Below, piece by piece: positions 46,086-59,492 of a stretch of DNA of 64,000 nucleotides. Source of the DNA: Rostrohypoxylon terebratum (taxonomy: Eukaryota; Ascomycota; Sordariomycetes; Xylariales; Hypoxylaceae); the NCBI GenBank assembly GCA_022497145.1, contig MU385956.1:42114-106113 (forward strand), read 5' to 3'. The notes under the pieces are model-generated. The model did not search any database. It was not told the origin of the DNA and was given only the letters and a program-made list of their open reading frames with translations. The first letter of the stretch is position 1; every line of letters begins with the position of its first letter. The translations under genes were made by a program, and so were the position numbers.

Positions 46086-47059
46086 ATGCCTCGTGCTAAA
46101 CGGTCCAAGCAATATCGCAAGCTCATGGAGCAGTTCTCCATGGGCTTCGGATTTCGAGTGCCATATCAAGTTCTTGTGGACGCAGACTTCATCGCTGAAG
46201 CGAACAAGTGCAAAATGGACTTGGTGCGCCGATTGGAGGACACTCTGCATGGCGAAGTCAAGCCAAGTACGTGTCTGCCACTACGATATAATCCACGGTT
46301 TTTTCTCTTGCTAACAGCAATTTTACAGTGATCACGCAGTGTTCCATGCGACATCTCTATGAACGTAAATCCGAACCCGGAGTAGAAGCAGCTATAGAGC
46401 AGGCCAAAACTCAATTCGAGCGACGAAGATGCGGTCATCATCCCGACGAGTATCCGAAACCGCTAAGCGCCCTCGAGTGCATTCAATCAGTTGTCGACCC
46501 CAAAAATAATGCTGTGAACAAGCATCGCTATGTCTGCGCTATCAACGATGACTCTGTCAGAGCGAGTATCCGACAAATAGCAGGAACACCGTTGCTATTC
46601 ATCAGAAGATCAGTCATGATCATGGAGCCAATGGCAACAGTGAGCGCAAAGATCAGGTCAAAGGATGAGAAGAGCAAGTTCAGAGCGGAGTTGAAGACGC
46701 CTGCCGGGAAGAGAAAGAGGGATGACGATAGCGACGACAGCGATGAGGATAGAGATCAAGAGCAAGTCACGGGAAAACTGACGGAAGCCGAGAAGTCTGA
46801 GAAGAGGAAAAAGAAGAAGACCTACGGGCGCAAAGAACCAAACCCGTTAGCCGTGAAGAAGAAGAAGCCGCCAAAGTCGGCCTCGGACGGAAAGCAATCA
46901 AAGGCACTCCAGGCGAATGAAGCGGCTACAACCGAGACAGATCAGACAACGGCACCTAAGCGAAAACGCAGACGCAAGCATAAGGCCGGTGACATTCCTA
47001 CAGCTACATCTAGTGAGCAGGTTGTTGCTGTGCCTAATGCTAGTAATGCTGAGGAATGA
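46086..47059 (+). CDS. UTP23: rRNA-processing protein UTP23
   Basis: Two exons, 46086-46266 and 46329-47059 (62-bp intron with GCTAAC branch), encode 303 residues. The family start MPRAKRSKQYRKLMEQF and GFRVPYQVLVDADF mark the PIN-like domain. The Cys/His cluster follows: ITQCSMRHLY, RRCGHHPDEYPKPLSALECI. The core ends with GTPLLFIRRSVMIMEP. The C-terminus is a long Lys/Arg-rich tail with acidic patches (KRKRDDDSDDSDEDRD, KKKKPPKS, PKRKRRRKHK), typical of a nucleolar protein. By family it is a small-subunit processome factor that binds the snR30 region during 18S rRNA maturation. Fungal members have a degenerate PIN active site and are usually thought not to cut RNA. Confidence 0.95.
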
Positions 47060-48078
47060 ACATTGAGTTAGACATTGATTGGCAGGCAAAAGTTGGCATA
47101 AAACGGCGTTTTCTTCAGGGACGAGTTAATATGGGATCCTTGTACTCTAGTGTACTACATGCTGTATGCATTTGATACCATCGACTAGTATTATTATTGA
47201 TGACATTTTAAGGTTGCATTGTTCATTTAAGAATAAACTTGCCGAAAGCAAAATCCATCTCTAAAGTGCCCAGTGACATAATTCATTGCATTATACTCGG
47301 ATATGCACATGTCAAATTTAATCCCGGAAGTCTTGGTAATAGAAACAATGCATCACACACATCACAATAACTTCGCTCGACTCAACAATCCACGGGTCTA
47401 ACCTGGCGTTATAGTGGAGACTTACTAACTATGTAATAGCTAAATGCTACTAGCGTCGAACTAGGAACTAGGCCATACTCAGCCTCATGTGACAGCGAAC
47501 GAATTGGGTCCTTAGCTCTAGCTCGGTACGTACGGCAAGTAAAATACGCAGGTTACGTAGGGTGGACGTAGGTACATTAGCCCCCTAAAATTGTGGCTTT
47601 CCTTCTTACATACCTGCAGCTAATAGCGGTCCTTAGGTACTCACCAATTATCAACTACGCTTTCAGGACTCAACTCACGATCATTCAAATTTCCCACCTC
47701 TTTCAACTTAAGATGATTTTCCGTTCTACCCTGCGCAAACTGTGTCCTTCTCCTCAAACTAGCGTCTGGTCGAGAAACTTCACAAACACTAAATAATAAT
47801 ACTCTCCTGCTTTAACTTGCAAGGGTTTGAATCAGTTTCAAGGGTCCCACGGATTTGCATGTTCTGACGATCACTTGTCACTTAAGGCACTTTGGCTGTG
47901 CTCTCCGCCTAATTGCCGTGGGGAATGCTGAAATTCATTGCAACTATATCACGTCGGTGAACTAAACAGAGCTTCGACCCAGCACCCAGCACCCCAGCGG
48001 CAGCACGCGAACAGCCAAGATTTTACAGATATAGGATACAGTAGCGCCGATTAAATACATGCACAAAAGTACGGACCA
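47060..48078. other. Intergenic, no confident gene
   Basis: About 1 kb. A 27-codon frame at 47713-47796 (MIFRSTLRKLCPSPQTSVWS...) resembles a mitochondrial presequence but ends at once in a stop and has no joined exon that I can support. The promoter of the DUF726 gene is expected at the right end. Confidence 0.4.
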
Positions 48079-51000
48079 ATGGCGCCGGTAGGAAGAGTCC
48101 AGGAACTGGACGATTTCGGTCTGCCCATCAGGAAATATGTAAGCCCCAAAGAGGGGGAACAACATCATGACAACGCCGCGACAATTAATGCCACCAATGG
48201 GACGGAGAAAGATTCTGGGACTACAAAAAAGGAAACAGAACAGTCCTTAAGCAGTTCAAATAACGTATCAAAACCAGAGACAGTAAAGAAGCCGGAAAAG
48301 GACGTGACAGAGGCCAAATTGAAACCACCCGCGAAATCGAACGGCACTTCCGCCGCCAATAGCGATGACGAAGACTTTCAAGATGCGCCCTCCACACCAC
48401 AACCCGAACTCGAATTTGAACCAGAATTGAAGTCCGAGTCCGAGCCCAAAGAACCTAGCACCCAACCCAAATCACAAGCTGCCCAAGATGTCGACGAAGC
48501 AAAGACTCCTCTGCCTACTCAATCCGAATTCAAGAAAGAGACGATAGGAGCGAAAGACAAGATTGATGTCGAGAAAGCTATAGAGACGAAAGAGACGAAG
48601 GTGGCAACTCCATCACACAAAGATGGTCCGAAGGAAGGTTCAGATTCGTACGAGAACACCGACCTACCACAAAAGTCCAAGCGCAAGAACACCTTGAGTA
48701 AAGATGTACAAGCAATTTCCGGGCCTTCAATCAAGCAGATCGAGGCTAGTAAACATGCCGATGAGGCCAAGAAATCCTCTGATGTTGGTCATAGTCGGGA
48801 TGTTAGCCTGGCGAGTACAAATCACGATGTCTCGGAATTCTCTCATCAGCAGTTGACGGGGCACCATGAAGAGAAAAAAGATGAAGATGAAGACGAGTGG
48901 CAGGCCATGCCAGCCTATGCGCCATACGATATATACGATGACGATAATAGACTAGTAGCTAAAGAGCATAACCCTGACGAAGATGATAATTATGGATACG
49001 GCAGTCTTGGTGGTGCTGGGAAGGGCTATACGAGGGTTTTAGATGACGAGGACGCGGAATCGGAAACAAGTATGGATGACAACACGCGGTACCTATTCAA
49101 AGACCCAAAGAGCACCAGTATGACAGAAATGGACGAGGAACAACGAGATGCCGTCTCCCAATTACAGGCTACGAAGGATTTATTAACGGAAGGGCAGAGG
49201 ATAGCATATGTTGGGGTTACTCGTCTAGAACTCTCCGAGATGGTAAAAGAAGCAGAAAGCATTGTGGTGTCGAAGAGGATAAAGAAGGAGATCCAGACGG
49301 CAGCAGAAGCGTTGAAGATGTGGTCACAGAAGATCATGATTCGGCTCTATGCTCACATGGAAATAAGCCCCGCAGAGCAGGTGATGATCGAGCAGCTAGC
49401 CGAGCACGGCGTCATACCCAAAGATCTGACACCGGCCCTCATGCAAAACTCCAGGGTGAAAAATCCAATGGCGGAGCAATCAACACCATCTTCAACACCG
49501 ACGTTTTCTTTGAAGAGTCCACGTTCGTCTATTTCGACGTCTCCCGGAGGAGAAAAGTCAGCTGAGCCACCACCACCTTACGAGAGCCACGAGGGTGAAG
49601 AGATGCCAGAAGTGAGGACGCCCTCACAATTGCCAAGTAGTGAGAAGATTGACATTGATTTGCGATGGACCGTCCTATGCGATCTGTTCCTAGTGCTGAT
49701 TGCCGATTCCATTTACGATGCCCGGTCTCGCGTGCTACTAGAAAGGGTAGGGAAAGATTTGGATGTACCTTGGATAGACATTTGCAGATTCGAGAAGCGT
49801 GTAACTGATGCTTTGGAAATGCAACAGCAAGCAGAGAAAGAGAATTGGAACGAAGATGAACATCTAGAGAACAGGAGGAAACTTGCTCAAAAGAGAAGAT
49901 ACGTCATGATGGGCTTAGCTACCGTTGGAGGCGGCTTGGTCATCGGTCTATCTGCTGGACTTCTAGCACCACTTATCGGTGCCGGTCTGGCTGCGGGCTT
50001 TACGACCATCGGAGTCGGCGGTACGAGCTCATTCCTAGCAGGGGCTGGAGGAGCTGCTATCATCACTTCTAGCGCTGCCGCTTCTGGGAGTTTCATGGGT
50101 GGTAAAGCCGCGGGTCGACGAACTGGCGCCGTGAAAACTTTTGAGTATCGCCCACTACACAACAACAAACGTGTCAACCTGATTGTAACCATTTCTGGGT
50201 GGATGACAAGTAAGAACGATGACGTCCGTTTGCCTTTTAGCACTATCGACCCAGTAATGGGTGATATCTACTCAATTTTGTGGGAACCAGAAATGTTGAC
50301 TAGTATGGGTGACACCATCAACATTTTGGCAACTGAAGTAAGACACTTATTGATAATTCTCGAATGCATAAGCTAACTCTCATAGGCTCTTACTCAAGGA
50401 TTGCAACAAGTTTTAGGCAGCACTATTCTCATCAGTTTGATGGCGGCACTTCAACTACCTGTGGTCCTGACCAAATTAGCGTACCTGATCGACAACCCCT
50501 GGGCCGTATCCCTAGACCGCGCATGGTCTGCTGGACTTATTCTGGCCGACTCGCTCATTGACAGGAACTTGGGTACTCGACCTATAACACTGGTCGGCTA
50601 CTCCCTCGGATCGCGTGTCATATTTTCATGCCTTCTCGAATTGGCTCGAAAGGGTGCCTATGGGTTAGTCCAAAATGTTTACCTTTTCGGGGCGCCTATC
50701 GTTGTCAAGAAGGAGGAATTCCTCAAAGTTCGTACCGTCGTGGCCGGTAGATTTATAAATGGATACAACAGAACGGATTGGATTCTGGGCTATCTCTTCC
50801 GTCTAACCAACGGTGGAATCCGACGGGTCGCGGGTCTAGCGACTGTGGACGATATACCCGGTTTAGAAAATTTTGACTGCACAGACTTCGTCGTCGGTCA
50901 CATGGAGTATCGTACGGCGATGCCTATACTTCTCAGGGAGTGCGGTTGGCTCGTGGAGAGCGATGAATTTGGCGAAATTGAAGACCCTGACCCCGACCGA

Positions 51001-51714
51001 TACAGAGAACGGCAAAGAGAGCTCATCAGCGAGATTGAAGAAGCTCGTAAGGAACTAGAAAAGGAAGAGTCGACGAAGAAAGGAGGTTGGGGCATCTTCG
51101 GGCGCAAGAAGAAGGGCGCCCGACAAGAATGGGAAGTTTATGAAGACACCAAGAAGGTTGGAGAACCATCCTCCAAAACGGAAGATAAGGAGGGAAATAA
51201 TCACGGCGTCTTATTCGATGTCGACGCTATGCGAGCGGAGCTTGCGAAAGAGGAAGAGCTCGAGGTCAGGGAGTTGAAGTCCACACTACCTCCAATGAAA
51301 CTCGATGTCTCGCCCCCGCCACGTTCGGTTTCGACATCTGCCATTCCAAGTGACGTTTTCCATAAGGCTAAGAGCAGCGGAGATATATATGGAAGTGGAG
51401 GCAGGAGCTCCTCCTATGAGTATCGGGTATCTCAAGAACGCACGCCGACAAGGGGCCTTGGGTTCGATATTCCTCCATTAGAAGAGCCCGAGATTCAGAT
51501 GACGTTCGATACCGCATTTACCGAACCGCATCATGACATACCGCCGCCACCACCAGCGAAAGACTATCCTCCCTCCCGGTCTCCATCCGCGCTCTCGAGG
51601 CCGGAGATCAAGAGCTCTCAGACGACGCCTAATATAGCGCTTAAAGATCCTTGGGCGGATGACGACGATGAGGAGTTTGGCAAGGAGAAGGAGATGACTA
51701 TGACGTTCGCGTAG
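48079..51714 (+). CDS. DUF726 (TMCO4-like) membrane-associated alpha/beta hydrolase
   Basis: Two exons, 48079-50337 and 50386-51714 (48-bp intron with GCTAAC branch), encode 1195 residues. The ATG at 48079 has a good context (ACCAATGGCG). Residues 1-330 are Lys/Glu/Ser/Pro-rich and likely disordered. The DUF726 core starts near residue 530 (DLRWTVLCDLFLVLIADS). It contains a Gly/Ala-rich hydrophobic hairpin (VGGGLVIGLSAGLLAPLIGA, then GTSSFLAGAGGAA) and the hydrolase elbow LVGYSLGSRV (Ser near 826, GYSLG). The C-terminal tail is charged and coiled-coil-like (ERQRELISEIEEARKELEKE), followed by Ser/Pro-rich sequence ending DPWADDDDEEFGKEKE. By family it is a lipase-fold protein of unsettled function at membranes. 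Confidence 0.9.
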
Positions 51715-54700
51715 TCTGTGGGATAGTACAAAGTATAGGATCGTAAATGGGAAATGTGACAGGTGTAAAGAGACAGGTTGGGATGGAGGTGTAATAGGAC
51801 TAGCCCATGGATGTGCTGTATGATATTGGCATTTGTAATTAGTACTTGGCCTCCTGGTGTACGTAGCCTAATTGGGAAAGAACAAACAAATATTTGAATG
51901 GTGTTGATGGGTTGAAGTGATTTTGTTTCGAGTACTTAGTTGAACTGTGATTTATTGTCAATATTTCAGGATCGTATAGTGCGTGATGGAAATTGTATGA
52001 AGCGTAGAAGTTAGCAAGAAGAAGTATTTACATTCATACACATAGGTACTTGGGTAATTCAAGTCTTTCAGTATTCTTTATCGGATCTCTAATGGATGCC
52101 TCCAAAGCTGGTAACCTGAATGCAGGAATCGACTTGACGAGTGGGAGGAATCAAGATGCTCTTAGATATTACCTATCTATTTCAGTATTGTATAGTTTGA
52201 ATAACCTCAGCCACGTCAATTCTTCAACCTTCCGAGTTTTGAGGCCGGTTATCACATTTTGTTCAAAGAATGAATGATGAAATCAAATCAATGGACGAAA
52301 GGCGGTTAAAACACAAGATCTACGTAGATGGCTACATTATTAGCCTCTATGCCTTTTCCCCGTGTCCTCAACCGCCTCATTCATGGAATCTAGTCAGGTT
52401 GGCGTTCTGGTTAAGTAAAAAACGGAAACTATTAGGTCTGCTGGCTTCATTACAGCTTGGAATTCTGCATGGTCATCTATAAACAACTTTCTTTCCTGTT
52501 ATCGATCTCCTTGGTTTAGTACCACGCATGTAAAACACGGCTGTTGATCACATAGCCACCCACTCTTTCTATCTAAAGGATGGTAGGCGGGCGGCGAAGA
52601 AATAGCCTAGGCGATTTACAATGCATCATATGAACTTGAGATATCTTCGCACTTTGGAACTTTGTCCGGATAACGCAACTGCTTGTCGTTAACATCCAAT
52701 AATTCAAATCAAGGGAAACTCGTATCCTAAATCGTGATTAATGATGAAAAAGCGGCAGACTTCCTTCGCAACTTCTTCCTCATAAAACTACTTCGTCAAT
52801 GCTGAGCCACTACGTGCCGGGCAGGATGTCATGATCACCGGTGATCACTTGTGTAGGTAGACAGGTAGATGGATCTCAAATAGTGGTTCTTTCGTGATAG
52901 AAATAACTCTCCATCAGATTAACGTTCTCACTGGCTTACATACGCTCGACTTCTATTTATATAAGTTTGTCACCTGGGTGCGGCACTCACGCACCTGCCG
53001 TTCTTGTGGGCAGGTACCGGTCCCGAGATCAAGATCTGCTCTCCGCAGTGGATCGGACGGAGTTTCGTTTGTCTTTCATGTATTTTCCTTTGATGTTTGG
53101 GTAAGGTGATGGTCTTGGGCAAAACGATGGCATCAATTGGTAATTGTTGATTGATCTTGAGATTATCGGTCAATAAGCAGTTTGAGTGCGCCGCCATACG
53201 GACCGTTGATAGCGTCAACATAGCCTTGGACATTCTAGGACGTCAGTTTCATATAGATTGTTTCTTCTCGTAATAGTTCGAGTTGTTTCAAGACTTTGCT
53301 AGCTGTTTCGTGTTTATTAGTTAAGTAGGATACTAGTTCTATATAGTTAGGTAGGCAATCTATGGATTAACATAGGACCTAGGTCCTAGGTAGCCTAAGG
53401 CAAGGAAATAAATCGTCAATTACGATTTAGCTAATATCATTACTGTATTGATAAGCTCTCTTTATTCTAAGGAAGACGCCGAAAAGTTTTCTAGAATCCG
53501 AGCATTCAGGGTGGCAAAGTTTTGGAATGCGTAGTAATATGCGAAATTTCGAGCGAAAAGGCACCGCATCTTACAGTCGCATTGGCGATGTCATTATTCA
53601 TCAAGCATAGAGGCGCGTAGCATGGCTTAGAATATCCCTAGGGCGCGAACTGAGAGAGAGAAAAGTTTCATAGGGCCTATTGACGTTTCAAAATGGCGAG
53701 GATAAACATCTACCTGCATTTACATGAAACTTTACGTAAAATCCTACAAAGTCGACCTTATCGCGTCATCAAATCCGAGATAGCTTCAACCAGGGTGCGT
53801 CACTTACAGTGCTGGAGGTCGGAAATTCGCCATCAGCGTCAATGTGCAATATATCATACCGAATTTACATTGTAGTCGGCTTCGCTCCCGAGCGGCGTTT
53901 TCGTAAGGCTGTCTCGTACTCAGGACAGCCTGTTTGGGTTTCGGTAGATAAGGGCCGAGGTGATGTTCTTACACAGTCCACACTGTTCCACCCACATAGT
54001 AGTGGAGATCGCCGGGGTCGGTGGGGTGGCCGGTCAGTGCCGCATGTGGATGTCGTATAACGCTACGGCGGAGAAATACGTACATGATGTTGGGGCTGCT
54101 TGGGGTCGACACATATACGCATGTTGGCAGATTCAAAGCTTGGAGGGTAGGGAGGGTAGCACGTGGAAAGCAAGATGGGTTACAATATTGTGTTGTTCTT
54201 ATGTCGTTATGATAATACTATATCATATGTTAGGATGCCAACTTCTAGTTACATAGTAAGGCTGTCTAAATATAATAAATTGATTGAAGCCTCGATCGAG
54301 TGCCACGCGGCCCGCATACAGCATCCATACCGCTTCTCTTATCATACCACCTTAATGGATGTGAGATTTGACTGAGTGACCAAAGGCACGAAAAAGAAGA
54401 TGTGTGGCGTCCAATAAAATATCCAATTATATCGCCGGCGTGGAGTTATGATTGGTTAGGAGGATCGCGGGCTACATAATATGTATGCACTAGCGTGCAC
54501 ACGGTGTTTCTATTTTTATGTCAATGAATAGCTTAAGTAATACTGCATGCAGTAGGTATGGATGTGAACGGATACTACACTACGTAGGACTGGCTACCAC
54601 GAACGCTCGGTACGGCTGGCTGCTGTTAAACCCCTCTAGCCCTTCTAACCCCTGTTAACCTTGGAAGACGGACAAACGCTAAGCTAAGCTAAGGCACTAA

Positions 54701-56367
54701 ACCTTACTGACCTTGCCAGGGATAGAAATTTGTCTGATCAGCCGCAGCCCAACCTTTTCTCGTTTTTCTCGTTCTCACTTTTTCATTCTTTTTTTGATTA
54801 TTTGGATCAGCCCCATATTTCGTCTGACATACAGCACGGGATGTCTTCCCGTCGGGGCTCAATTATTCTTCTTTTATTAAAAACGAGGCCGAATATCGCA
54901 TGTCTCCAAGCGGGAAAGAAATGAATGATTCTGATAGCCCCCCCGAAGAGTGACAAGAGGCTCTGAGACGATACGAGTACGAAACATTCACACTCGCGAG
55001 CCGACATCACTTGTCAGCTTCGATCAAGCGTTCAAAGCTACCTGCTCATGTAGGACTACGACGGTTGCTAGTAATAGTACTGCGTAGTACTAGTAGTACG
55101 ATGGTATAATCAACCCCGGTCCGAAAGGATCTAGAACCCTTCACTTTTTATGATCTTAATGTCAGACCAGCGACGGGATCAGCTAGTTAAAGCCAGTTTT
55201 GAGCCAATCGCAATTGCAATCTTTGCTCGGGGTATGAATCCCATCTCGATGTTCAAAAGTTCCAATTACATGCTGATCGTGCTTCTTCACCGCGAACCGT
55301 CCTCGTTCGCCTGCGCTTTCGAATGTACAGTAGACAGCCCTACGACGAGGTGGTATTGCACTATTGCAACACCTATCTGCAGCTAGCGATTCTCATACCA
55401 ACTTAACGGAAACGATTCTTCAGTACAACCCCTTTCATACAACATCCTCAAGGTTAACTCTAATACCTGGTATATCGGATATCCAGGTGCATTTCTTATC
55501 CACTGTTCAAGAGTTTGGCCGAGACCGCCCACGCATCATAGCACCTCATATCATCATCATAAGCTTGAACCGCCCTATAGGTAATCGTCGTCGACGACGA
55601 CGACGCAACGGGCATGACCCAGACTTGAGTTGAGCACGGACTAAGCGAATTCGAGTGAATTCGCTAGCATTTAGCACCTAGGCATTGCCGAATAAGGATT
55701 TTTAAAGCGTGATTCCTTTGAGTGTTCCTAGCGGTAGACTGCCGCCTATCGTGAGCTATATGAAGTAGAGAGAGCGCTGGGGCAATGTGTTATTCGGCCC
55801 CCATGAAACATTAGGACATTAGGGTTACTGTGCTGTATGAAAGCGTAAAGGCGTAGAGGCACGGTTGCTTTTATGGGTTGGCGTTGATCTCTGTGATAGG
55901 TCGACATGCTGGATGGTGCCATCCTCCTTCTCCGCTATTTGGTTTAGAGGCGCAGCCTGACTCCGTGGCTTACTGCACGCTGGCCTGGTTGGCGCGCATT
56001 TGTGACAATCAACTGAGACCCGCACTTCTCATCCAATTCCCCATCTCTATCGGGCACAAGCTGAGAGCTGACAGGTCAGGCTAATGCCAACCCCCTGTAT
56101 CTCGCTATTTTCCCTTCCTTCCTCTCAAGCCCGCATCGTTCTCCTCGTCTTCCTCACTGCTTCTTCATTTTTTTTTCACGTCCTGTTTGGTTGCTTTCGA
56201 TCTATCTCCGAGCTTGCATCGTTTTGGTGCGAAAAACGATTCGACACACGACACGCGAGTGTTGCTAGGCTTGGGTATCAGTCTGGGGTTGGACATGTGC
56301 TAAAGATTGGATGCGCTTGGGTTCCTGGGAGTTTTGCCGACGACGATAATCGGAGGCTCTCACAACA
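51715..56367. other. Second gene-poor block
   Basis: About 4.65 kb with no supported gene. Short frames on both strands have no motif or exon partner. Points of note: a perfect 16-bp palindrome TGATCACCGGTGATCA (52832-52847), a possible orphan terminal exon on the minus strand (about 53232-53160), dense CCTAGGTCCTAGGTAG motifs near 53380, and a CGA-type triplet run near 55590. The last few hundred bases are pyrimidine-rich and are the likely promoter of the next gene. Confidence 0.5.
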
Positions 56368-57646
56368 ATGCGGCTCGATGTATCGAGATTCGGGATCCTA
56401 GCCTGCTTGTCAGGATTGGCGGGAGCGGAGGTCGGCGACGCGGGTGGCGTTAAGGAGATGAGGGCAGACGTCGGGACAACGTCGACAAGTTCGAATGTGG
56501 TCATCGAATTCGACTCTCTCCCGACTCCCCCCGTTTACCGGGAGGGTACCGGTGATCAAAACATAGCCTACCACTATGGCCAGGGTATCACGGAGTTGAC
56601 CTTCACGGCAGTCTACTTGAAGCGTTATAGTGATAACCTCACCGTCGCGACAGGACACGACCTTTCAACCGGGACCAATACCGGCATTGAGTTTCATGAG
56701 GACGGCGCTACTATAGGGCGCAGAACTGATAGTTTATCGCCGAAATTTTTTTCAAGTATGCTTACCTAGATATCGATCTCGTTACTATCTGTATCTGCAA
56801 TACTGACAAGCTGGGATAGTGTCCAATGGGAGCGTTACTCTTCCCGTCCCGAAAGATGCAGATAGCTTTTATGGTGATAGTCTCGGCGAGCCTTTATTTT
56901 ACGAATTTCAGTGGGATAATTCGACGACTTCGGGCAAGAGCTACAGCCAACTTGTTGCAGTGGCTACCAGCGGTGGTTACGACGCAGCAGCTCAGGCGAT
57001 CACGGCGCTGCAAAAGGACTCGAACCCAGCATACGGGGAGGAAATTGAACAGGAAGCGACCAATCCATCGAGCATACCTTCAACTACAGATTCTACCACC
57101 GCCGCGACATCAGCAGCTTCAACCGAGGTATCGAGGAGCAACAGTGGATTGAGTCCCGGCGCCATAGCCGGAATCGCGGTCGGATGTGCTGTTGTAGTTA
57201 TTATTATCGTCGCTTTCATCGTTTGGTGTATCTGCTTCCGTCGCCGGAGCAATCGAGACCAGACCAAGGGCGGGTCGGACTTCGGAACGAGCTCGGGCAC
57301 GAGGGCTATGGTGCTCGACAAGGAAGCTACTAGTTCTCCGCAATCGGCTTACCCCGACGACGGAGGAAGACTGCGGGACCCGGATGCGTACGCATCATAC
57401 GAAGGTAGCAAGGCACCGCCGGCGCCGGGAGCTGCGTACGCGACGAATAGTACGACGGATCTGGCATCTATCGGACAGGCTAGCACGACGCGGGCGGCCA
57501 CGCCGCCGTACCAGACTCGGTACGCGCATCTGATCGAGGAGGGGATGACGGAGGAGGAGATCAGGAGGTTGGAAGAGGAAGAGCGGCAATTGGACGAGGC
57601 GATCGAGGCTGAAGCGGGGAGGAACTCGAGGAGAGATGCTCGCTAG
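56368..57646 (+). CDS. Type I membrane protein with signal peptide, Ser/Thr-rich stalk and coiled-coil tail
   Basis: Two exons, 56368-56755 and 56820-57646 (64-bp intron; the split codon rebuilds SMSNG), encode 404 residues. Signal peptide 1-20 (MRLDVSRFGILACLSGLAGA); an extracellular part of about 190 residues; a Ser/Thr-rich stalk (STTDSTTAATSAASTE); one TM at about 245-268 (AIAGIAVGCAVVVIIIVAFI); a basic stop-transfer (FRRRSNR); a cytosolic tail of about 130 residues ending in an acidic coiled coil (MTEEEIRRLEEEERQLDEAI). The architecture resembles Wsc/Mid2-type cell-wall sensors, but I see no WSC Cys motif, so this is a hypothetical membrane protein. No family is assigned. Confidence 0.82.
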
Positions 57647-58727
57647 GCGCGATATGCGCGTGATGTTGGGGTTGGTTTTTTTATCATCTATTTTTGAAGC
57701 GGATGCCCAAAGGGTCTCGGCGTTTTAAGGATTCGAGTTATACCGTGATAATCTATGTGTATGTGTGTGAGCGTGGGGATTAGCGAGCGCGTGTGGCGAG
57801 GAAGGCAGCGAGGCGAGGAAGGAAAGAAAGAATGAGAGGTGACTAGGTAACCCCCCTTATGCGTATATATCCCTTTGACATTGCACATTCGTTACCCCTT
57901 CTTGTCTCGATTCTTAGGGGAAGGAGGCTTGAGACTGGGGACTGAGAAAGTCGTCAAAACTGGATTGGACTGGACTGGACTGAGCTAAAATCGGGATACG
58001 GTGATGAGTGATACGTGCGGAGATTGGGGGATGAAGGGAGGAGAGGAGAGAAGGTGTGGCGGACTTATGACCTAATTGGGCTTGTATATATGATCTACGG
58101 ATTTCACTTACAGGTCTGTAGGTCAGTAGTGAGGAAACACGGACGATCTAAGAATTGATCGCGGTCTTCTTGCCTATGATGCCTGTGATATGTGAACGTG
58201 GAGGTAAAATTGGATGCTTCTCGCTTGTGTAAAAGTGTGAAGTGATAACTGTTGGTTTCAATTTTGTGATACGAGTACGACATATCATGGCTATGGACTT
58301 GGCGTGAACTATAGGGACATTGAATTGCTTCGATCACCGCGTAGAACCAACGTCACGATGCTTGTAGTTGACGCACGAACAGCATGATAATATATCTTCA
58401 AATCAATCTCCCTTCACGGTAGCCAGCTAGATAGTAACTCGCGCGGTTCATTCATTCGTACAGGTTATAGTATTACAGCGGGTTCTCATCGACCCGGCAC
58501 TGCTATAATGAATATCGAATACATTGAATCGTAGGGGGGACTCCAGGGACCATTAGGTTTCCGTTCCCGACATACCCGAACCCAGCTTTCTCTCTTATTT
58601 TTAAAAGGTATCCCCATCATCGAGTCGAACTCCCCCCTCCCCTTTTGATAATAGTAACGGTCTGAATGGGCGGCGGCCGGATCTGGGCCAGCTCGATGTC
58701 GTCGGGACCATCCCGGCGCTTCCCAAA
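57647..58727. other. Intergenic between convergent genes, no gene seen
   Basis: About 1.08 kb. It contains GGATTGGACTGGACTGGACT iteration near 57962 and G/A-rich stretches. Short minus-strand frames have no support. The two flanking genes end here. Confidence 0.5.
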
Positions 58728-59492
58728 CTACGAGCGCCCGAAGGTGAAGATGCGGCCGACCATGTTGCTGGCGATGCTGCCGGCGATGTTTCCGGAGTAG
58801 AGGGCGCTGCCGGCGAGGTTGGAGGCTTGGCTGAACTTGTCGCAGCGCGAGAAGGCGAGGCCGTTGGTTATGGTCAGGGTCAGGGCGATGGCTGTTTGAT
58901 ACGGGTTTCTGTTAGCATCTCTCTCTCTCTCTCTCTCTCTCTCCGTCTCTGTTGCAATAAATCGTTATAGGAAACGTACCGACGAGAGGCAACCACATGA
59001 ACTTGAGGCGCACGAGGGCCAGGACGGCCAGCGCCACCCACAGGACGGGCTGGGCGTAGATGGCGAGCCAGAAGAAGCGGCTGTCGGTGGGGTTGATCTG
59101 GCGCGTGGCTGGGTCGCTGCTCTCGAAGACCCAGCGGCTGTCGCCCGTGGAGGGGTCGACCTCGTTCCACCAGCGCAGGCCGACGAGCCGCCGCCCGGCG
59201 ATGTTCTTCAGGTAGTAGAAGTCGGCGGCGAGGAGGAGGATGGTGATGATGAAGATTAGGACCATGTTTCTGGTGAAGATCACGCCGAAGAGGTAGACTA
59301 GAAGGGAGGCTGAGGACGTGTGTTAGTGTTAGCATCCGCCTTTTCTTGTTGCTGCATTGAAGCTTTTGTCGTGGATGCGTGTGGGATGGACGAGTACTCA
59401 CAGATGCGGAATGCGAGGAAGGTCAGCAGGGTAATCGGGTGCGAGCTGAGGCGCCAGCTCAGCGAGCCCGGCGTATTTTGCGCTGATTCCAT
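58728..59492 (-). CDS. TVP23: Golgi membrane protein TVP23
   Basis: Three exons, 59492-59402, 59309-58980 and 58891-58728, encode 194 residues, the usual length. Conserved strings follow in order: SWRLSSHPITLLTFLAFRI, SLLVYLFGVIFTRNMVLIFI, ADFYYLKNIAGRRLVGLRWW, DPATRQINPTDSRFFWLAIY, PLV-AIALTLTITN (rebuilt across intron 2), and the C-terminal CDKFSQASNLAGSAL...FTFGRS. Four hydrophobic segments are present. By family it is a Tlg2-vesicle protein of the late Golgi involved in membrane traffic. Intron 2 (58979-58892) contains a CT/AG dinucleotide microsatellite (about 58919-58942), while its splice signals remain intact. Confidence 0.95.
58919..58942. repeat. CT/AG dinucleotide microsatellite in TVP23 intron 2
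   Basis: About 12 uninterrupted CT units on the plus strand (AG on the coding strand) lie inside the second intron of TVP23, between the donor GTACGT and the branch/acceptor region (GCTAACAG ... AAACAG). Length changes here would not affect the protein. Confidence 0.85.

Noticed and set aside
58919..58942. CT run as a short CRISPR-like or satellite array
   Set aside because: It is a simple dinucleotide microsatellite inside a TVP23 intron, with no spacers.
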